From: Platycnemis pennipes
Lineage: Eukaryota; Arthropoda; Insecta; Odonata; Platycnemididae
NCBI GenBank assembly: GCA_933228895.1
Contig: OW121852.1
Coordinates: 132,117,544 to 132,181,543, forward strand
DNA length: 64,000 bases
Reading direction: 5' to 3'
Below, piece after piece: positions 24,001 through 39,000 of this stretch. The first letter of the stretch is position 1. Each line of letters begins with the position of its first letter. Below the pieces are notes generated by a model. It was not told the origin of the DNA and did not search any database. It saw only the letters and a list, made by a program, of their open reading frames with translations. The position numbers were made by a program, and so were the translations under genes.

Positions 24001-27000
24001 CTTTTCTTCTATGATTACCTAAAGTAGTGGACTGATAAGCTGTGATTGCATATTAATAAATGAGAATCTTTGGACAGAATCATGCACTACAGTGCATTTA
24101 CACAATCTGTTGAGTCTAACCTTATTTGTATTTGTGTATTCCCAAACAGCAGCAACAATCTTCATTCAGGCCCGTTGATGCGAAGACGATTGGAAATTTA
24201 AGCCGAAGTTCGCCTCAGGATTTTGCCCCTGGGTTCGTGAGGTCTGGCCATCAAAGCAAAGTGAGTCATTTAGAACCATCTTCATTCTTGATGAGTAGCT
24301 TCTGTGAAGATTGTTTGGGTTCACATTTATTTCACATTAACTGGAAGAAGTTGTCATCCATCCTGTTGTTTTTGTTCATGCATGAGGATGGTTGAAATTT
24401 CATCAGTGTTCTCTTGTAAGGGGGGAGCTCTATTTAAGTTTGGGTGATGCAAGAAGCAGATGTAAGTGGTCTAGATAAAAACCATACTTTTTAATATTTC
24501 ATCTGCCTATGAAATAGTGCCTTGACTAGAATTTTGTACATGGATCGTTTTTCAAAACCCTTAAGGCCGTTTTAAATGGTACATTTTCTTGTACAAATGC
24601 TTGTATGAGGAAAATTGTACCTTGTAAAGCAACAAATTATGTCAACGCCTGTGCGAATGTCTGAATGACTGAACAGAAAATATAACATGCTCAAATTCCA
24701 TTCAGACAAGCATGCAATTTCGTTCAGTTTCATGCATTGGTTTGTACAAAAAATCACACCGTGTAAAACGGCCTATAGTAGTGGCAGCAATGTTAATGGT
24801 GAAAGATGTAAGATGGAGTTAGGGGCTGAAGTGTGTGAGGTGTAATGGGAAAAAGGTGAGGCCTGTAATTGGAATCTTGTTATTACGGTGGCACCTTGAA
24901 TTCAATGTGGAGAAAAATGCCTTCAGTTTGCAGTACTTATTCACAGGATATCAGCAGATGTTTAGATTTGGTGCTAATCAATTTTGTACTCATTGAATTA
25001 AGTATGAATATTGCCTTAGGATTGAATCCATTATCCTAATGTTATCCATAATTTAAAGTTGGAATTTCCCATAGCATCAATTACTCTGTTACTATGCGTA
25101 AGTTTGTACTTAAAACTGTAGTTGTTTTGTTAGTGATTCGATTTGCTATGTTCCTGTGGATGTATTCCCTAATTGTCTTTCTTCATTTCAGCAAATGGCT
25201 CTTAAGCGCAGTAGTCAGCAAGGGAAGCCGAAGATGCAGAAGATAATTCATGTATCTTTGTCACTAAATGAAGACCCGAAATTGCATGAAGCCGATAATG
25301 CGTGGAAGCCACGATATAAGATGAAAGATGGTCCGAAGAAAGATGACGAGGTGAAAGGTGGCAATGAGGTGAGTGACGACATTGATGTCAGTAACTGTTG
25401 TGTATCTTGCCTAGTTGAAACCCATTAAATTTAATTGGTTATTATATTTTTTCTGTAATGTTTCCCATATGTTCCTTTCTTCATTAGGGATTTCAATGGT
25501 TTCTTTTAATCTAGAATATTATGCTGTTTGTACAGTAGAAGTCCACTGTAATGGGTCTGGCTAATAATGAGAATACCAGTGTAGAGAGAGATTTCCTCCC
25601 CCACCCCCATTGTTGGTCCCTACTGAAAGTCTCTTCAGTTGTGTAATGTGAAACTCTGGGTCTTGGAATGTGGGGGTCCCTCTTATGCCAACAATAGAAC
25701 TTGAATGCCTGCTAGCAATGTACTTGCATGCAATTTAAACCACAGCAGGAAATGTTCTGTGGTCTAGCGTATTCGGCTAATCATTGATTTTTTGTATATC
25801 GCTAGCAGTGCCTATGGTGCGTAAAAAACAGTGAACTAATGCATCTTAATTGGTGGTGAAATTTGATTATTTCTTTGTAGAATTTATGATTTTAAACGCA
25901 CTAATAGGTGGATTATTTCAAGTACACAATAGTTCATCTTTGCCCCCTGAAATTGCTCTGGTACATGACTGTAAGGATGAGTGAGAGTTGATGCTGGTTT
26001 TATAAGAGTGCATTAATGACCGATTACAGCGGTAGTAGTATTGGACTTCTTCTGTACTTGGCTTTCATTGGGAATAAAATTTAAGGGAGTGGATTTGGTT
26101 GATTTATTCCGAAACCTCTTGATATTGTCGTTGTCAAGGTCAATGACTTGACACTTGGGCACAATGAATCTTTGTAGCCTGGTGATGGTAATTTTTTGAG
26201 TCGTTAATTGAATATTTTATAACATGAAATTCTTTTCCTTCAGGAACTTTATGCTGCAATGCGAGGAATACTGAATAAGTTGACACCTCAAAATTTTGAT
26301 AAGCTTGTGCTGAAAGTTATGAAGCTGCCTATAGACACGATGGATAAACTGAAAGGAGTTATAGATTTAGTATTTGATAAGGTAAGCACTTGAGAAGTAG
26401 TTTGGGTAACTTGAAATTGGGTGTAAATTATGATTGAGCTATGATGACCTACTTAGATATTTGAAGTCTCCACTTGATGTGGCGACTATGTTGGTTTGCC
26501 AAAAGGATGCTGAGCTATTTATTACAATATAAGGATGTTGTGGTGTTTTGAATTTGGATGAACCAGATTAACTTGTTTTAATATTATTTCATATTTTTAT
26601 GAAATACACTGCATAACATTTTATTAAACAGCTGTCATGGGGCCTAGGTAGCCAGTTCTATGTAACTGTCGAGCTTTTGGTTATGACATTTTACTATCGC
26701 AAATGTTCAGGTCTTTTTGGGCTTCATTAAGGTTTTGGTCCCATTGTTGATGGCAATGTTTTATCGCTCAATAATTGATATAGAATGGCTTTCTGCTATC
26801 TGGTGTCCATTTAGCTGGGGATATTAATTTTTTTTTTTTTTAATATAAAGTTGCTTGTGAGAATTGAATTTTTTTGTTTTTCAATTGTTTTTGACCAGTG
26901 CTTTGTTGAAAAAATTTTCTGGTCTCATTGTCTCTATCAGGCGGTGGATGAGCCTAACTTCTCTGTAGCATATGCTGAGCTCTGCAACTACTTAAACAAC

Positions 27001-30000
27001 CAAAATATTGCCAGGCAGGCACAGAAAAATAGTGAAGAATCCAACAGTGATTTTAGGAAGATACTTCTTAAGCGATGCCAAAATGAGTTTGAGAAAGATA
27101 AGGCCACCGGCCGTGGCCTCACAGAGAAGCAGAAGGAAATTGACAAGGAAACCTCTGTAAGTAACCATAGTGTGTGTCAAGTGCTTCTATTTTACAGCAA
27201 TGTGGTTTTGTCGTAACCCTCCTCCTAGTGGGCAGTTAGTGGGAGGTGTGGGGTTTTATGCACTTTTATTGGTGGATTTGTGTAATTGACAAGTAATTGA
27301 AGTGGCCTTGGTTTTAGCACCCATATTTAAGCCTGTTCCAGGTCACTGTTGTAGGGCAACATTCTACTTATTTTCTGCACTAGTGCTCCAGTCTTTTTGT
27401 CAAGAATAACCTCCACTGTGGTAATGGCACCTGTTTTGGTTGCCATTATTTGAAAATAAACGTGAATCGGTCATAATTCTCACTTGCTTGGCTGCAGAGT
27501 GTATCTTAGGGTACTATCACTGCAAGCATAACATAGCTGTCTGAAGTGACACAAAACTTAAGCAGTAGCTGTGGTTGGTAGTGGCATATGTGCTTATTTT
27601 ATCCTTATCATTTGCAGGAAGAGAAGAGGAAAGAACTGAGGCTTCAGGTTGAAGAAGATGAGCGACGAATGAGGAGGAAATCAGTGGGCGTAACCAGGTC
27701 AGCCATGATTTTGTTTTTTCTCTTGTTAATTATGACACGTAGAGGAGAAATATTTACTTAGCGCTTGCATATGCATTTTCATCCATTCTTGCATTAAATC
27801 GTGATTTTTTTTGGGTCTACAGAATGGAAAATACCTTCTGAAATATGTCCATTTCACTACCCATTTTTTCTTTGTGTTGAAATCTATGTTGGAACTTGTA
27901 GGGTTTTGATGGAAGAACGATTGGAGGGTGTAAAGTTTTCGTTTAGGCTATTTTCCAGATTCCAGGAAAGTTGCAAATTGTAAAATGCAGCACATTTGTA
28001 ATTGTTAGTATGAGCCCATTGCAAGGATAGGAATGGGTGGTTATTTAGTAATTTGGTTACTTTTTTAACTCACAGCACCTAAAATGTTAATTTTTCTTTA
28101 CAGAGGTCAGTCTCTGTTTTATTTTCATATGCTGATTTCCTCTCTCTGTGGTGACCTGTGTTTATTAAATGTTGTGTGAAGCTAGATGTTTCTTGCAGGC
28201 TAAAATTGAAGGAGCATTTTTTATGACTTTAAAACCATATTGACAAGTCAATATTTTTTTAGCCTCCTTAGTGGCATGGTAATTTTTCAGGGGCATTTGG
28301 CATTCCTGCACCATGGCCCCCCTGGAGATTAACTCAAGGAATGAAATGCATAAGAGCCCATACTGTCAATTAAATTTGAAATGCCATCTGTTGGTGGACC
28401 GCAAATTACAAAAATTTTTTCTTAATGGATTTATGGAATGTGCCAGTGAGGGATGATTTTGGACACATACAGAATGTGATGGTTTTGTCACTTGCTACTG
28501 AGTTGCTGCTGTGCTGTGTTCTGGAGATATGTGGAGATAAGGGTGTCATGTATTTTTTGGTTTTGATTTCAGGTTTATTGGTGAATTGTACAAATTGGGG
28601 ATGATTAACCAGTGTATAATGGTGACGTGCATAAGGGAGCTTTTGGAAGCGAGGGACGAGGAAAGTTTAGAATGCCTTTGTAAATTGTTGACTACTGTTG
28701 GAAAAGTTCTGGAAGAAGCCCTTGAGAAAAAGCCGAATGTAAGTTATGATCTGAAGCTGGTCACTTGAATTTAACATTGATTTCATATCTTATTGAAGTT
28801 TGATTGACATTGACTGTATTGTGGCTGTGATGTGTTTTATATGTTTGCTGAAGAAAAGTTTCCTATGTGAAGTCAAATGAAGTAGATGCATTGGTTGTCA
28901 TATTTATGGAATGATGGGTATGTCGTGGTAAAAATTTACTAGTCAAATATGCATCATAGAAAAGAAATTTAATTGTGATTTTCCTCAGAAGAAAGTTCTT
29001 ACGTATTTGCTGTGGATATTTTAGTGTCTTTTATCATCTGCCCTCTCTTTGCTCCTCCTATTAAGTCATATGACTTCCATATACTGGAGGTCTTTTGTAG
29101 TATTTACATTTATGCCTTAATATATTGTAGGTGCTGTTGGTGTATTTTATTTGTTGCTACCAAATTCACCCTTTTCACCACAGGCAAATCCACCCAACTT
29201 GAGTGGCTTCTTTAATAAAATGAAAACCATTGTACAAGAAAGGAAAACCTCTTCAAGAGTAAGATTTATGCTCCAAGATGTGATTGATTTGAAAAACAGC
29301 AAGTGGGTTCCACGTAGGGATGAATCTAATCCCAAGAAAATAGCTCAAATTGCAATGGAGATTCAGCAAGAGAACTTGGAGAGCCAGTTTGCACCCTACC
29401 CTATGACATCGAGGGGGAGCATGGGTGGTGGTTCGAGCCGGAAGGATGATCGTGGAAAGTCAAGTACGTCTGCAACTGGTGTTGAATTTATGCATAATGT
29501 AGATAGTATGTTATTGATTTCACTGCACACCATCTGTGAATATAAGGAATGTTTCAAGCCAAATGTCATGGAGTATGCAAATTTAATTTAAATTAGAAAC
29601 TTAACCATGTTATTTTATAATGAAGCATTAATCCTGGGCCTGACCAAAGAAATATTCTAAATGCATGGAAGTGTGTGCAATGCAATGAAATTTTGGGAAT
29701 ATTGAATTATCAAAATGTGATAACAGTCCAAAAGTGAAAAAATAGGCTATTACGACAAAGTAGGGTGTGAAGCAATTCATTTTGCAAATGGCAAATTACG
29801 TATCAAACAATTATAGGAGGATATGTAGTGGTGATGCAATTTTGAAATTCCTAATACTCTTTGGAGGTGGTCTGACCTAATTGTGTGACGAAAATGCAAT
29901 GGAGTAGTTAGTGAAGTATGCAGTGATGAGAATATACCGGAAACACGTTCTAGGCACACTGAGGCAACTATTTCGGTTGATTATAAACATTAAATAGTGT

Positions 30001-33000
30001 CATATTTGTTATATGGTTTCAATCAGTTTTTCACTCTGTGGCAACTTCACAGCCACTCAGATATTCCTTCCCAACTGAGCACTAACTTCAACACTTACAT
30101 ACCTCACTCTTAATCTAGAATTGTTGAATTAAATGGCAGTTGATCACCAAAGGCCTTAGTTGCTAGGTCAGTAACTTTTTGGAGTGTCACTGGATGGACT
30201 ATATATACTGTATTTGGAGGAGTATAAGATGAATCTAGTTCTACGACAATCCCACATTGTTGGGACTCAACAGGGGGAAATCATTTAATTTGGATCTTGT
30301 ATTGATTGGAACTCGTGTTGCAGCTGGTGTTGAGACATGCAGTAGACTCCTGTGTTGGAATGCACTTGTCAGGCGGTGATTGTGACTGCATTTATCTCTG
30401 TAATCAGTGGAAAACTAATGTGTGCACAATGTTGCTCAGAATCCAATACATGGACATTTTAGCAGTTAATGCTGCAACATTGGATCATATTTACATCTCT
30501 CTAATTGGTGGAAATCTGCTGCATGTTCGTTACTTAAAAGCCAATGCACCAACATCATGTGCAGTTTATACCGCAGTGTCATTAATGCTTCTTACACTCC
30601 AATTTAGATAAGTGGTAACTCCACTTATCATTCGAGGTCAGGAACGCTAAAAAACTTAGCCTTCTATCTTCGCAAAGACTGTAATAGGAAATGAAGGAAA
30701 TACCCAAGAGAGGGCCGTCTCTGGGCTCCGATGTGGACATCTGGGTTCACTTAGTCCTCGTGGTTTGAGACAACACAAAGGTGTATCGAATTAGGTTTTT
30801 TTTCTTTTCAACATGAGTAGCATTACAACCACGGCCTTTCTTGTCAAGACAAGAATTTTTTCACTTAAGAATGGCTAACTTTCAGAAATGTTGTAACTGA
30901 TACTGTTCCATGTGTTTGGAATGTTCTTTAGGTTTGGTCAGGTTAAGGTGATAACTAATTCTGTTGAAGGTTTAATACATATGGGGCCTTCTGTCATTTA
31001 TCATGTTGATCTAGTCAATTCATTAACTCTGCCATGCAATGATGATACAATATTTGGAGGAAATGCCCATAATGTGGGCAATATGTCTCTTGCCAAAAGG
31101 ATGCTGAGCATGGTCTTGTGAGTGAAGATTGTGGTAACATTTTCATGGTTGACTTCTACAGTAATACTAGTGTTAAGGCTTGTCCACCCTGTTATTTAAA
31201 ATGAAATTTATTCAGATATTGATAACTAGTCATGCCTCATTTAGTGAAATTGATGCATTCCATGGGATCTTAATGCAAATCGATTTTGAAGTAAGAGAGA
31301 CAGCATTGGGAAGATATGGGCGCATTTACAGGAACATAGAAATTGGGTAGGGAAATTCCCAGCAACTGTTAACAGTGGAATGTCATAAGGACATTCGTTG
31401 GTAACACGGTTTCCTTTTTGCACATTTATTTCTTCAGATCCAAGGCACAGTGTATGTATGGTATTATGGTTAGCGCATCTTTGGCATGTTTGGAGGAGGA
31501 CCAAGCCAAATTTGTTCCCAGAAAATGAGCACAATATAATTTAATTTTACGATGGATTTCTCGCAAGATTTATAATTCTTTCATTGAAAAAAATTGCTAT
31601 AGCTTAAAAAAAGTAATTAAATGGGTAAATTATATGGTAAAAAATAGAGATTGGTCGAATAGCAGATTTCTCTAATTCGAATATGAATTCTAAGTCATGA
31701 CTTCAATATTTGAATATCTGTAATTTCAAATACCTTGAATACTAAAATTTCCATTGACGTGCTAAACGTTCTTTTTTTATTTTTAATCTTGCCTAGTGGT
31801 GAATAGTTTTAGCATGTTATTTCTGGTGTAAAAGCAACAGTTTTGCCAGAATTCCATTTGTTGAAACTTTTCTTTCTACCACAAATTACGAGGCAAAACC
31901 CATCTACTGACTTATCTCTGCTGTCTTCTAGTGGCACATGTGATGCAGTTCATCAACACGCCAAATATAGCTAAATCAGCATAATTATTCAAGATCTTGA
32001 ATATCACATTCTTTTCTCTTGTTGAGTATTCACGGGTGATATTTGCACATTTCTAGTTTAAAGAAATGCAGCAATGGAAACTTGGCTAAATGAGGCATGA
32101 CTATATCAATATTTGTTGGGATCTGTGATATCAACAAATGTGTTTTGTGACTAGGAAACTTCTTTGTTGTATGAATGTTGGTTTTGTAGAGTTCCTGTGG
32201 CACCACTAGCATTTGACATTTTAAAGTAAGGTTACATAATTTATGAGCTCAGGTTTTTTGTTTCTGTTTCACATTTTCTAGATAAGAGCTCAACTATGGA
32301 AGTTGCACATAATATTGGTTTTGTTGGGTATAGGTGCAGTAGGAGTGACGATTTTGACTGTTCTTATGGACTAGCTTGTATATAGTGTTGTACATATTAC
32401 TTGTTATGCTTAAAGTGAATATGGATAGTATAATTGTAATTGTTCTGCCATATATAGGCTTTGTGATGACAACTCTATTTACTCTTTCTTTTCCCTTTCT
32501 TAATTCCTCCAGTATTCCTTCATTTGCTTGCTGAAATTTTCCCAGTCATCTTCATAACCCTTTGCACTTACAGTTTTTCAGCCTTGATTCCAGTAGCCTA
32601 CTTGGAATTTAATGTTTAAATGCCCTTAGATTTAAGAATGGGAACAGCTTAAAAAATGAAATTTAATACCCCACTAATAAGTGTCGATTTGATGAATTTG
32701 AATTTTTTTAGAACTTTTAGAACGTTCTAAGGAACATTACAGTAAACTCTCGATAATATGAAGTCAGCAGGACCAGAAAATCAGCATTTCATAATTTCAA
32801 ACAAAATTGTTAAAAATAATTTTTTCCTTTAACATTTGTTGCCTTTGGTAACATTTTTTTTTTCACTTTCTTTGTCATTGTTAATGAGAGCATTCTTAAA
32901 AAATGCCTTCGCGTCATTCACAATGTATTGCATGTCTTAAAAGATGGTAAAATAAATACCTACTTGTATTTTCTATGTAAATGGTTTAAAGTCGGCGATA

Positions 33001-36000
33001 GTAGTGTTGGCAAAATTTTGTCTGAATATGGAAAACTTGTGTAAAACAAAAGTTGAGCATTTTGTAGTAAGAATGTTAATTTTGGAATTCGCAGTCAATA
33101 GAGATGGGCAACTAGTATGGACACTCAAAAAAGACATTTGCTGCTAACATCTATGCTTTCATGATGTCAGCTGGCTCAATTGTGCTTTAGTAGACCTCTC
33201 GCCCAATCATAGCCTAAAAAAAGCATGGAAACAAGCTCGTTTTCAGAAAACGTTCACAGGTTATTATTTGTGGTATCTTCCGGTTCGTCATGGTATTGGA
33301 CGGTAATATTGTTTCTTTTCTACTACTAAGACCTTGAAAACAAATGGGGCGTGATTCGGCGTATTTTCAACAGTGTGTCCTCAAGGATTATGCGATGGAT
33401 AGGTGTTTGGGTTTACAGTGTAATGGGGGAAAAGGGTCCGGTTGTGGAGAGGGAAGATCACAAGTTGTGGGCGTATCTTAATGTCTTGCTCAGCTGGATG
33501 GGAGGGAAGTAGGGAGGGTGTGGGGGAATGGCATCGTGGAACATCTGTGACGTTCCTTCCTCTTCTTGTGGGTAACCCTAGGGGGTGCGTGTAGGTGGTT
33601 GATAGGAACTGCCTTGGGTGTTGAGTGGAATGGGGAGGGTCAGTGATGCAGCATCCTTTGCTAACGTGTGGGTCTTCGAGAGATGTAGTGGGGGGGGGGG
33701 GGTGAAGTGGATGGTCTAGAGCTGTCAGAGTGCGAGAGGGGTCGTAAAAACACACCTGCAGCTGGGACCTTCCCTCTCCACAACCACACCCTTTTCCCAC
33801 ACGTACAGTACACCCAAACTCCCCTGTCCCCCTGCCATCATAATCCTTACCCCCAGCAACACAACCCACCAAAATTTCCTATTGGCATCACCGGCCCTTA
33901 CCCCATCCAAGAATTAGGTACAGACAGCCTCTTCACAGATAGCTGAGCTAGGAGTGCTAACCTTATAGGACGAGGTAGGGCTCAAGGAGAAGTTGTACCT
34001 CACCTGTAAGCTGAGGATCTTCTGAGCTATCCCTTCTGGCTCCATTCTTTTAATGTGCCCATGAGAATTATATGGTCGGATGTTTATATTCAATATTATT
34101 GTTTTCAGGGGATGGATGGTCAGTAGTTCCTCCAAAGAGCTCCAAGAACATCACAGTTGATGCTGGAAAACTCAAGATGAGTGCTGGAGTGGTAAGACTA
34201 TATTTAATAGCCCCTATTAGATTGTACCGTATGCTCTATAGTCATGGGTTCATTAGTTTGAGTTTAGAGCAGGGATTGTTTCAACAAACTATTTTCTCAT
34301 GAAATGAGTTATTGACAGAGATGACTATGAGGACCATAGTCATCTCTGGGAATATTAAGTTCCCACTCTATCGGTTTGAAATTTACTATTTCAGTTCGTC
34401 ATTCTTCACTGGATGGCAAGCAAAATGCATTTTAATGAAATTTACCTGGGCATGTTGGGTTGGAAGTAATTGCTGTTTGTTGTATACCTTCATGTAATCA
34501 GATAAACATGCATTATAGTGAATTATTTAGATAATGCATAGTGAAGTAATGGTTAGCTGTAGTAGTGTTGAAAAATTTGAAAATATAGAGCATTATTTTA
34601 AAAATTAATGCATACTCATGATTATGGCATCCCAACTCCTTTTTTTTGGAAGTGGGTTGTGGAAATTTTTAGTGCAAGGCCTAAGTGTGTATCCTTCCGT
34701 GTCTTAAATCCAATAACATTCAATTATGACAAGGTTCAAGCTGTGTGAAAACAGGGATACATTTGTAAATCTGTAGGAGGGTATGAGATTGCCTACTAAA
34801 TGCATGATAGGAAGTTGTCCCAATAGTATAGGGACAGGTATCATTCTCAGCTTACATCAGTTCATAAGAGAGCCTTGATATTTGGAAGACAGCAGAAGTG
34901 TTTTTGTAATATTTTTGGTTTAATGTGAAATTAGCTTAGGCACTTGTGCATTCATTTTTCAATTAATGTTTCCTTCTCTTTGCATTTAATGCAGTGTTAT
35001 TTGATCTGTAAATATTTTCTACACTGCACTGAAAAGGGGTTCATTAATTTTAGATACCCATCATACTCAATACACCTAGTGACTTCTTCCAGCAAAAGAA
35101 AGATGTAAGTTGAAGAATATGCATTTCTATCTAAGCAGTCATGTGTAGTGTGCCTTGTTTAGGGACTCAATGGTAAGTGGTAATTCACTTCAAATGAGCG
35201 GATGAATGCTGACTGACCCAGTGTCAAGAAGGAAAGCAAGGTTATGGTGTTACGAATGCCATTTCAACAAAATGACTCTCTTTGAAATGCTATGCGGGCA
35301 AGTACTGGCTGGGTGGATATCTCCTTCATATAACTTCCCTTTAAATGCCGGAGTAATGACTGTCTGCTAAGCTGGGTTGCTTTGATATTGGTGACGTTTT
35401 GGTTGTGAATGGGTGAGGTTGGTGGGCTCAACTGGGGGAGGAACGGTTCAGTATCGGGATGGTGTGCAGTTGCACGACCAGCAGCTTTGTTACGTTCAAC
35501 CAGGTAATTGAAAAATTATATTCTGTAAGTGGTAGTTCTTTGGGTGACAAATGAATCTGTTAAATGTTCATCATATCTGGTGCCTTCATCGTTTACCATT
35601 CTGAAATAACGAATTCATTAATTCTGCCATGCAATGATGATACAATATGTGGAGGAAATGCCTATAATGTGGGCAAAATGTCTCTTGCCAAAAGGATGCT
35701 GAGCATGGTCTTGTGAGTGAAGATTGTGGTAATGTTTCCATGATAGAATTGTACAGCAGTAGAAATTTCACATCCACTGTGATTACTACATTCTGGGTTT
35801 TATCCACCCTGTTATTGTGCTGTGAAATGTAATAAGATTTTGATAGTACTTAAATATTTATTTGGAAATGTGCCACCAGTTTCTATATTATCTGAAGTAT
35901 TTTACTAAAAGTGGCTGGACTAAACCTAAAATGGCCTGGGAATAGGCATACTGGCCTGCCGGGAATTGCCTTTCTCCAGTCCTTAGCTTGACTAAGAAAG

Positions 36001-39000
36001 GCATAATAAGGATTAGGTAGTATTCCTTTCAATGGGGCATGATGATAGCTCATTCCCTGCATGCAATTATCCCATGGGGGAAGATTTTGTTGTCAGATGT
36101 CTAAGAGGTTTGATCACTCTGGATCACCATGACATAAATTCTCTTGGCAAGTGTTGAGGAAATTTGTAGGACGAGTCATTAAATGTCAGCTGAAGTGAGA
36201 ATGGTTTATAGTGAGGATACCACCATAGGGAGTGGTTTTACACCATTGTTAATGCGTGGCTAAAAGCATAGAGAGTTGTGTTATTACAAGTGGTTATTGT
36301 CATACGGCAGTTTATTTTACCATGACTGTTGTCCTGATTGCATAACCTCACTGAATGAATTTTACAAAATTGTATGAACTTGCCGATTTTTTGGTGAGTT
36401 CCATTGTAAAAAGATTTTCATTTGCTCAGATGCTTGTGTCAAAAGACTCATTCTTTGAAGTCTATGAATTTATTTATAATTTACTGCTGGCCATAGTCTT
36501 TTATCTTATGGTGTAAGGCCAGGGTTAATTTACAGGGAGAATTTGCTCCATTTTGCAGGAAACTGGTATTGAACTGTTGGGCCCCAACTACAAGAGCAAG
36601 TGGAGTGAAGGAGCGAGTGGTGGCTCTGTGGGCTTCCACAGTGATAAGAAGCTGAACCAATTCCAAATCCTTGGGGACATGGATGCAAGTGGCCTTGGGA
36701 GCGAGAGGCAAGTAAACAGCAGTCCTCGAGTGCTGTCACACATTCTATCTACTAGAGATAGTCGGATCGGATCTGTTAGATGCAAAGATCTGTGGATTTT
36801 TCATTATACTCTGTTCTGGATTCGGATTTAAAGACACGGAGTAAAATCAGATCCGGATCGTAGATTTTTAACTTTCGCGGCTAATCGATCGAAGAGCCCC
36901 GTGAATGGAATGTAGGTAAATATTGACAAGAAGAGGTTGTGTAACTCAGGTCACGAAATTAGCTGAAACTTTTAACTTGCAACTAAAAGCAAAATAAAAA
37001 TTGACTTTCTTCTCCATTAATGTGGTATCAGGAGAAAAAAATGTGTAGAATGTCACGGGGGTAGCCTACATTCGCTTGCATCAGGCAGACAAGAGCGAAC
37101 TTCATAGAAACTGTGTGTGTCAATCCCTGTTTTTTCTTTCAGTCATTGCATCGAAAATGTTATCTTCAATTTCAAACCCTGACATCTGAATACTTTTTAT
37201 AATTTTATTGTTTAAATTCGATTTACGAAAGATCCATGGGTATCTCATTTCTTTCGCTACAGAAATCAAATCTGAAGACAGTATAAATTCGGATCCCGAT
37301 CTGAGAGTTTTAAATTTTGTGGCTTAGTGATTGATGAGCCCCGAGAATGGAGTGTACGTATGGTAGATACTGACAAGAAGAGGATTTGTAACTTGGGTCA
37401 CGAACAGAGATAAAAAAAATTTCCGTGCCACTAGAACAAAGTTAAAGCAATAATGTCTTGGCTATTTTTCTCCTTAGGCCTGGATTAGCGGAGGATAAAA
37501 ATAAAGCAGAATGTCATGCCGGTTGCCTACATTCACCACACTTGCATGAACCGATGATAATGTAGTTATTAAAAATGAGAGCTTGTATACTGCCTGTTGC
37601 GAGTTCGTTATGTAACACTGCCTCGGAATACAGTCAGTCCATGCTGTATTCTTAGGGTAATGCAAGCAGCCAGTTAAAAAAAGTACAGTGGAATCCCGGT
37701 ATAACGAGTGCTCATAATCCCTCGTAAATCACTCGCTAAATCGAGCGCTCGTTATATCCGATGGTGTTGAAAAAACCCACCTAATTCTCATAGTCGTTCC
37801 TATTTACAGTTTTTCTTTTGTTTCCGTGGTATTTGATTAGAATATCAACATATTTCATGAAAGAAACAGGACATTTTCCATTATATAAAACATTAATTCC
37901 CCTAGTTTCGGTGTTTTTCTTCCAGTTCTTCTATTTTTCCGTCGCCGAAGAAAGCTGTAAAGACAGCGTAACTAGTCGGAATTAAAATATTAGATATACT
38001 GTGGAAGTTTTTGGATAATTTTGCGAATATGTCATGACGATAATATCAGCTTTGTCGAGTTTTCGAGTGTTAACCGGTACGTCCATCAGTTGATTATGAG
38101 TTTTTAAAATTGACGATATATCGTTGCTCGATAAATATCGTCTTATCGTGCCCCGATAACATATCGGGGCACGATAAGATATCGGGAAACGATAAATATC
38201 GCGATAAAATACCACGATATCGCGTCCCGATAAAATATCACGATATCGCGCCCCGGTAAAACATCACGATATATTATCACGATAAAAGAAAGTGATATTT
38301 CGCTCGTTCAAATATCGCGTAATCGCGCCCCATGAGTTATCGTATATTGCGCCGGCTAATCGTGTTGGAAAAAGACAGCCGTTGGGTTGGCCTTGGCTTA
38401 ATTTGGAGCAAGTACGTCACCTATCAGACCACTGAAATTGAAAGAGAGTGTGTGAGAGAACTGCTGAGAATTTGAATTAGCAAATAGCAGAATTGCAAGT
38501 TTCCAAACGTACATGCTCCAGCTTAAGCGAAGGCCAACTCAACGGCTGTCTTTTCCCGACACGATTAACCGGCGCAACATCACGACAATTCATCGGGCGC
38601 GATTACGCTACATTTGAACGAGCGCGATATCACGATCTTTTATCGTGATATTTATCGTGATAATTTATATCGTGATATTTTATCGGGGCGCGATATCGTG
38701 ATAATATATCGCGATACTTTATCGTACCCCGATATCTTATCGAGCCCCGATATCTTATTGTGCCCCGATTATCAATATCGCCCATGCCTAGACCTAACTC
38801 CCTCTCCTACTCTAATCTCGCTCGTCGTCCGCCCACTCCCCCACCCACTGATGACTGGGCCTAACAAAAGAAGAACGTAAAATGGGAGCGCGCAGAGCGT
38901 ACTGAAGGCCGTAAATCTCTAATGTTTGGACATAATTGGCTTTAGGTGTTGTAGATATGGCACACATCTTGTATTTTTAGTATAATTCGCAGATAATACA

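Noticed and set aside
29506..29591. Extension of exon 11 past the GTATGT donor
   Set aside because: The frame ends in a stop at 29589 and would drop MA3; the phase-1 donor joins cleanly to conserved exon 12 sequence.
33381..33872. 163-codon minus-strand frame
   Set aside because: It runs across the GC-rich foldback; Pro/Thr/His-rich low-complexity translation follows from the C-rich strand.
36708..36831. Extension of exon 13 beyond the GC donor to use GTAAAC or read through
   Set aside because: GTAAAC gives phase 0, incompatible with exon 14, and the read-through sequence is repeat-derived with no conservation.
38110..38786. CRISPR-like or satellite array of cgatatcg units
   Set aside because: Units are irregular, have no unique spacers and are arranged as inverted arms; this is a foldback in a eukaryotic intron.
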